This document shows positions 6,621 to 9,077 of a stretch of DNA of 9,077 nt, one piece after another; the first letter of the stretch is position 1, and each line of letters opens with the position of its first letter. Position numbers and translations under genes: made by a program. The notes under the pieces are model-generated. The model was given only the letters and a program-made list of their open reading frames with translations, ran no database searches and was not told the origin of the DNA. Location of the stretch: positions 1-9,077 of the forward strand of contig JAMORM010000048.1 of NCBI GenBank assembly GCA_027063585.1. Direction: 5' to 3'. The stretch is from Sulfurimonas sp. GTDB lineage: Bacteria > Campylobacterota > Campylobacteria > Campylobacterales > Sulfurimonadaceae.

Positions 6621-7562
6621 ATGAATAAGCTTTATCTTTGGGGAATTATCATAACTGCTGCAATGTTGGGTGCAACATATGTAACGGTTGGATACCAAAA
6701 AGGTGGTCTCAATGGTGATATCGTCAATATGCTTGCGATTGCAGGTGCAGTTGCACTTGTAATTATTACAATGTTTGTTGTAATCAAGTATGTACGTCAA
6801 ATGCAAACAGATCAAGCAAGTGGCGAATTGGCAGATGAATCATGGGACAATATAGGTGAATATAAAAACCCGGTACCTTTTGGTTGGGCAATTATGTTTA
6901 TAGGTACAATGATTTGGGGTATGTGGTATTTTACAATCGGCTATCCGGTCAATGCTTTTTCTCAAATTGGTCAATACAATGAAGAAGTAAAAGAGAAAGA
7001 TGCTGAATTTGAAAAGAAATATGCAAACATCAAGGGCGAACAACTTGTAAATATGGGTGAATCAGTGTATCTTGTTGAATGTGTTGCTTGTCATGGTTTG
7101 AATGCTGATGGTAACAATGAAGTTGATGCAGCTGATTTAAATCAAAGAATTTCAGAAAAAAGTATTAAATATGTTATTAACCACGGTTCAAATAACAAAC
7201 TTTTAGGTACTGAAATGCCGATGCCTGATCGTAATGGATTGTTTAATGCAGAAACAGGTGCATTAATTACCGATAAAGAGATTGATGCAGTTGCTAAGTA
7301 TGTTGCGGATGGTCTAAAAGATGCAAACAGTGCAGGTGCAAAAGTATTTGCTAATGTGTGTGCTGCATGTCACGGTCCTGACGGTAAAGGTATGGCGTAC
7401 GTTGCTCCGGATATTGCTACTTGGAATAAACAACTCGTCATTAACGTATTGGATAATGGCAAAAAAGGTGTAATCGGTAAAATGCCAGCAATGGATAGAT
7501 TGAATCCTAAACAAAAAGAAGCTATTGCAGCATATGTAATGAGCTTAAGCAAAGGAGAGTAA
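6621..7562 (+). CDS. ccoP: cbb3-type cytochrome c oxidase subunit III (dihaem cytochrome c), with extra N-terminal helix
   Basis: Dihaem electron-entry subunit of the oxidase. It has two haem c sites, CVACH (154-158) and CAACH (247-251), with likely axial methionines at 199 or 201 (EMPMPDR) and at 288 (GKMPAMDR). Three hydrophobic segments appear: about 4-23, 32-56 and 83-105. The last two, with the intervening E-L-x-D-E-S-W-D-x-I-G-E-Y-x-N-P-V-P segment, match the usual CcoP N-terminal domain; the first is additional. With three helices, an N-in topology puts the haem domain in the periplasm and the K-Y-V-R-rich turn in the cytoplasm, consistent with the positive-inside rule. The first segment could instead be a signal peptide. 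The 313-residue length is near the family norm. ATG at 6621 follows AGGAGAG. The next gene begins one base after the stop. Confidence 0.97.
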   Translation: MNKLYLWGIIITAAMLGATYVTVGYQKGGLNGDIVNMLAIAGAVALVIITMFVVIKYVRQMQTDQASGELADESWDNIGEYKNPVPFGWAIMFIGTMIWGMWYFTIGYPVNAFSQIGQYNEEVKEKDAEFEKKYANIKGEQLVNMGESVYLVECVACHGLNADGNNEVDAADLNQRISEKSIKYVINHGSNNKLLGTEMPMPDRNGLFNAETGALITDKEIDAVAKYVADGLKDANSAGAKVFANVCAACHGPDGKGMAYVAPDIATWNKQLVINVLDNGKKGVIGKMPAMDRLNPKQKEAIAAYVMSLSKGE

Positions 7563-7563
7563 C

Positions 7564-7773
7564 ATGAATGAAAATAGAAGTGTTTTCGCTCTTGACGGTG
7601 TTACAGGAATGCTGATTGCAACTGTTTTGCTACTTAGCATACTGGCTTTTTTAAGTGTTAATGCAGTAAGTGTACAACATGCTCAAGCTGAAAACTTTTA
7701 TAAAATAAAAGATGAAAAATCAATCAAAATGTTTAGCACTGAAAACGCTAAACATATTGTTGATGTGAAGTAA
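7564..7773 (+). CDS. small single-helix membrane protein, DUF4006-like
   Basis: A 69-residue protein with a short polar N-terminus (FALDGVTGM, residues 8-16), one membrane helix (about 13-33) and a polar C-terminal half ending in H-I-V-D-V-K. I recognise it as resembling the DUF4006 proteins found directly after ccoP in Campylobacterota; this is from memory. No haem motif or cysteine is present. It starts one base after the ccoP stop with AAAGGAGAG inside the ccoP 3' end, so translation is probably coupled. The position suggests an accessory subunit or assembly factor of the cbb3 oxidase, but no function is known to me and none can be read from motifs. Confidence 0.88.
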   Translation: MNENRSVFALDGVTGMLIATVLLLSILAFLSVNAVSVQHAQAENFYKIKDEKSIKMFSTENAKHIVDVK

Positions 7774-7777
7774 GGAG
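7771..7777 (+). promoter_or_regulatory. Shine-Dalgarno supporting the 29-codon ORF
   Basis: TAAGGAG overlaps the TAA stop of the DUF4006-like gene and lies seven bases before the ATG at 7785. Its strength and spacing are the main translational evidence that the tiny downstream ORF is a real gene. Confidence 0.75.
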
Positions 7778-7784
7778 TTTAAAA

Positions 7785-7874
7785 ATGGAAAAAATTATTT
7801 CTTGGGGTCTTGTAATTATGGCTGCATATACTCTTTGGGCGGTGGTAACACCAAATCATCTGTTTGTAGGTTAG
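7785..7874 (+). CDS. 29-residue single-helix membrane microprotein in the cbb3 oxidase operon
   Basis: ATG at 7785 to TAG at 7872-7874 encodes 29 residues: a short M-E-K start, a hydrophobic helix at about 4-21 containing Trp7, Tyr15 and Trp18, and a short end with P-N-H-L-F-V-G. It has a strong ribosome site (TAAGGAG, 7771-7777), begins 11 bases after the previous stop, and ends 9 bases before the next gene's start. Without it there would be a 110-base hole in an otherwise tightly packed operon. Most gene finders would discard it for length. By analogy with other tiny oxidase subunits (CydX of cytochrome bd, CcoM of Pseudomonas cbb3), it may be a structural or assembly partner of the oxidase. 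The ORF and helix are visible; the role is inference. Confidence 0.78.
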   Translation: MEKIISWGLVIMAAYTLWAVVTPNHLFVG

Positions 7875-7883
7875 GAAATTTTA

Positions 7884-8603
7884 TTGAAATTTTTAACTAG
7901 AGGGCTTTATGCCCTCACCCTCATTCTATTGTTTCAAACACATTTATTTGCAGAGTATTTATATAAAGACGAAATTATACATAATCCTAAGTTCACGGAA
8001 GAAGTGGAATCTTTAGGAAGAGAACTGTATAAAAAAACAGGCATATCTTTAAAGCTTTTGATGCTCAAAGAAATACCTAAAAATACTACGATGTATGCAT
8101 ATGAAAAGAAAATATTAGATACATTTCATACACCGACAATATTGTTGACATTCTCAGAGATGAATTCTCAGGTAGACATAGAAGCAAATGATAAATCTTT
8201 ATATAAATATTTTGATAAGAAGCAGGTACTTAGCCCGGTTACATCTTATGTACAGGCTTTTATGATGGCAGCATTTTATGCTAAAAGTTGGGATGATTTT
8301 GTCAGCATTATGAGTAATACCGGAGGAACTATTCTCCCTCTTTTAGGCGGGAAAGCAAAAAAAGGCACAATAACAGGAAAATATTCTGCCGCGATGTTTA
8401 ACGGTTATTTAGATATTGCGCAGCAGATTGCAAAGGCAAAAGGTGTGAAATTAGGGCATGGCTTCGATAGTGATGCAAATCAAACATCTTTATTCTATGT
8501 GAAGTTATTATTCTATGGTTTTATTATATATGGTATAGTCATGCTTATTAGAAGAAGAATTTATAAAATAAGGCATAAAAATGAAAATTTTCGAAAGTGG
8601 TAA
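7884..8603 (+). CDS. exported TPM-like domain protein with C-terminal membrane helix
   Basis: A 239-residue protein of uncertain function. Residues 1-23 form a signal peptide (K2, R6, a hydrophobic core, likely cleavage after L-F-A at 23). The segment that follows (about 35-130) has the L-G-R-E-L-Y-K-K-T-G-I-S-L-K-L-L-type pattern and later I-L-L-T-F-S, reminiscent of TPM domains, periplasmic or lumenal modules linked to assembly or repair of membrane complexes. One helix at about 203-222 is followed by an Arg/Lys-rich cytoplasmic tail, giving a periplasmic domain anchored at its C-terminus. There is no Cys and no haem motif. The start is TTG at 7884, supported by TAGGAAA at 7872-7878 and by the signal peptide. 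Its end overlaps the next gene by 23 bases. A role in oxidase maturation is suggested by context only. Confidence 0.75.
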   Translation: MKFLTRGLYALTLILLFQTHLFAEYLYKDEIIHNPKFTEEVESLGRELYKKTGISLKLLMLKEIPKNTTMYAYEKKILDTFHTPTILLTFSEMNSQVDIEANDKSLYKYFDKKQVLSPVTSYVQAFMMAAFYAKSWDDFVSIMSNTGGTILPLLGGKAKKGTITGKYSAAMFNGYLDIAQQIAKAKGVKLGHGFDSDANQTSLFYVKLLFYGFIIYGIVMLIRRRIYKIRHKNENFRKW

Positions 8604-9077
8604 ACTTTGGCCCTATGCAATAGGGTTAGCGATTACAGGTGTTTTTTGTCTCGGTGTATGGACTATAATAGAAACTGGTAAAGCAGATATACAGCCAAGT
8701 GATGATTATATGACAAAGTATCAAGATGCAGATGCAAATGCAAATAAGTTGATTCAAGCACGTATAGATTTTGATAAAGATTATAAACTAAAATATGTTT
8801 CAGATAAAATTTCGCAAAATGGCTGTGATGTGAAGTATGCCCTGACAACCAAAGACGGCAAGGCAGTCAAAGGTGCGAAAATGCTTTTGGAAATAAGCCG
8901 TCCTGAGGTTGAGATATATACTAAAATGCTTGATAATCCGAAATTTGAAGAGAATGTTTATGTTTTTCATGATGTAAAGTTTCCAAAAGTAGGTGTTTGG
9001 AATTTATTATTAAAAGTAGATGTCGGTGATAAAAGCAGATTTTATGCTATAAAAACTGATACTCGTATCACAAATGA
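8581..9077 (+). CDS. ccoH: FixH/CcoH-like membrane protein, 3' end outside the window
   Basis: The reading frame starts at ATG 8581 and stays open to the window end (165 full codons), so it is partial. Residues about 11-30 form a membrane helix after L-W-P-Y-A-I-G. Then comes a periplasmic domain with the FixH-type pattern D-D-Y-M-x-K-Y-Q-D-A-D-A-N-x-N, F-D-K-D-Y-K-L, a central L-x-I-S-R-P-E segment, and F-x-V/K-x-G-V-W-N-L-L-L-K-V near the end. FixH/CcoH proteins are needed for cbb3 oxidase assembly and stay associated with the complex in studied species. TAAGG at 8569-8573 precedes the ATG, which lies inside the previous gene (23-base overlap), so the two are probably translationally coupled. 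Family assignment is fairly confident from pattern plus location after ccoNOQP. Confidence 0.82.
   Translation, partial: MKIFESGKLWPYAIGLAITGVFCLGVWTIIETGKADIQPSDDYMTKYQDADANANKLIQARIDFDKDYKLKYVSDKISQNGCDVKYALTTKDGKAVKGAKMLLEISRPEVEIYTKMLDNPKFEENVYVFHDVKFPKVGVWNLLLKVDVGDKSRFYAIKTDTRITN

Noticed and set aside
1..9077. CRISPR arrays, tRNA or rRNA genes, insertion sequences, phage or toxin-antitoxin genes
   Set aside because: No regularly spaced repeats, RNA-gene signatures, transposase-like frames or terminal inverted repeats were seen; the window reads as ordinary conserved chromosome.
8581..9077. The 61-residue minus-strand frame (8663-8848) as a gene instead of the FixH-like frame
   Set aside because: It is His/Tyr/Leu-rich without pattern, whereas the + frame runs open from 8581 to the window end with a helix and FixH-like segments.

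Overview
The window is an AT-rich stretch of a Campylobacterota (epsilonproteobacterial) chromosome, most likely a Sulfurimonas-like organism. The basis is gene order: purA, a FliJ-like gene, a MotE/MgtE_N-type gene, a DUF507 gene, carA, then ccoNOQP, a short DUF4006-type gene, two membrane-protein genes and a FixH-like gene. From memory, nearly the same order occurs in Campylobacter jejuni (about Cj1498c down to Cj1484c). All genes are on the + strand, and I see no mobile element, CRISPR array or RNA gene. Genus is inference; no 16S or other marker is present.

Left block (31-3975), closely packed and probably one transcript for at least part of its length: purA (AMP synthesis), a coiled-coil FliJ-like protein, an exported coiled-coil protein ending in an MgtE_N-like domain (MotE type), a DUF507 protein that looks internally duplicated, and carA (small subunit of carbamoyl-phosphate synthase). 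Two flagellum-type genes therefore sit between purine and pyrimidine/arginine biosynthesis genes.

Intergenic block (3976-4188), the only sizeable gap. It holds a weak terminator-like sequence after carA, an imperfect inverted repeat (4055-4080), a small inverted repeat over a candidate -10 element, and a 15-bp RNA stem closed by a GUGA (GNRA-type) tetraloop (4125-4158). A near-perfect Shine-Dalgarno sequence for ccoN follows. This is the control region of the respiratory operon.

Right block (4189-9077 and beyond): the cbb3-type cytochrome c oxidase, which is the high-affinity oxygen reductase for microaerobic respiration. CcoN (haem-copper subunit), CcoO (monohaem c), CcoQ (small membrane subunit) and CcoP (dihaem c, with an apparent extra N-terminal membrane helix) are followed by a DUF4006-like single-helix protein and a 29-codon single-helix ORF (7785-7874) with its own strong ribosome binding site, easily missed by gene finders. 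Then come an exported TPM-like protein with a C-terminal helix, and a FixH/CcoH-like protein cut by the window end. The tight spacing suggests that the small proteins and the TPM-like protein are expressed with the oxidase and may help its assembly or stability.

The most interesting items are the 29-aa ORF, the ccoN leader hairpin, the uncharacterised genes tied to the oxidase operon, and the double-DUF507 architecture.
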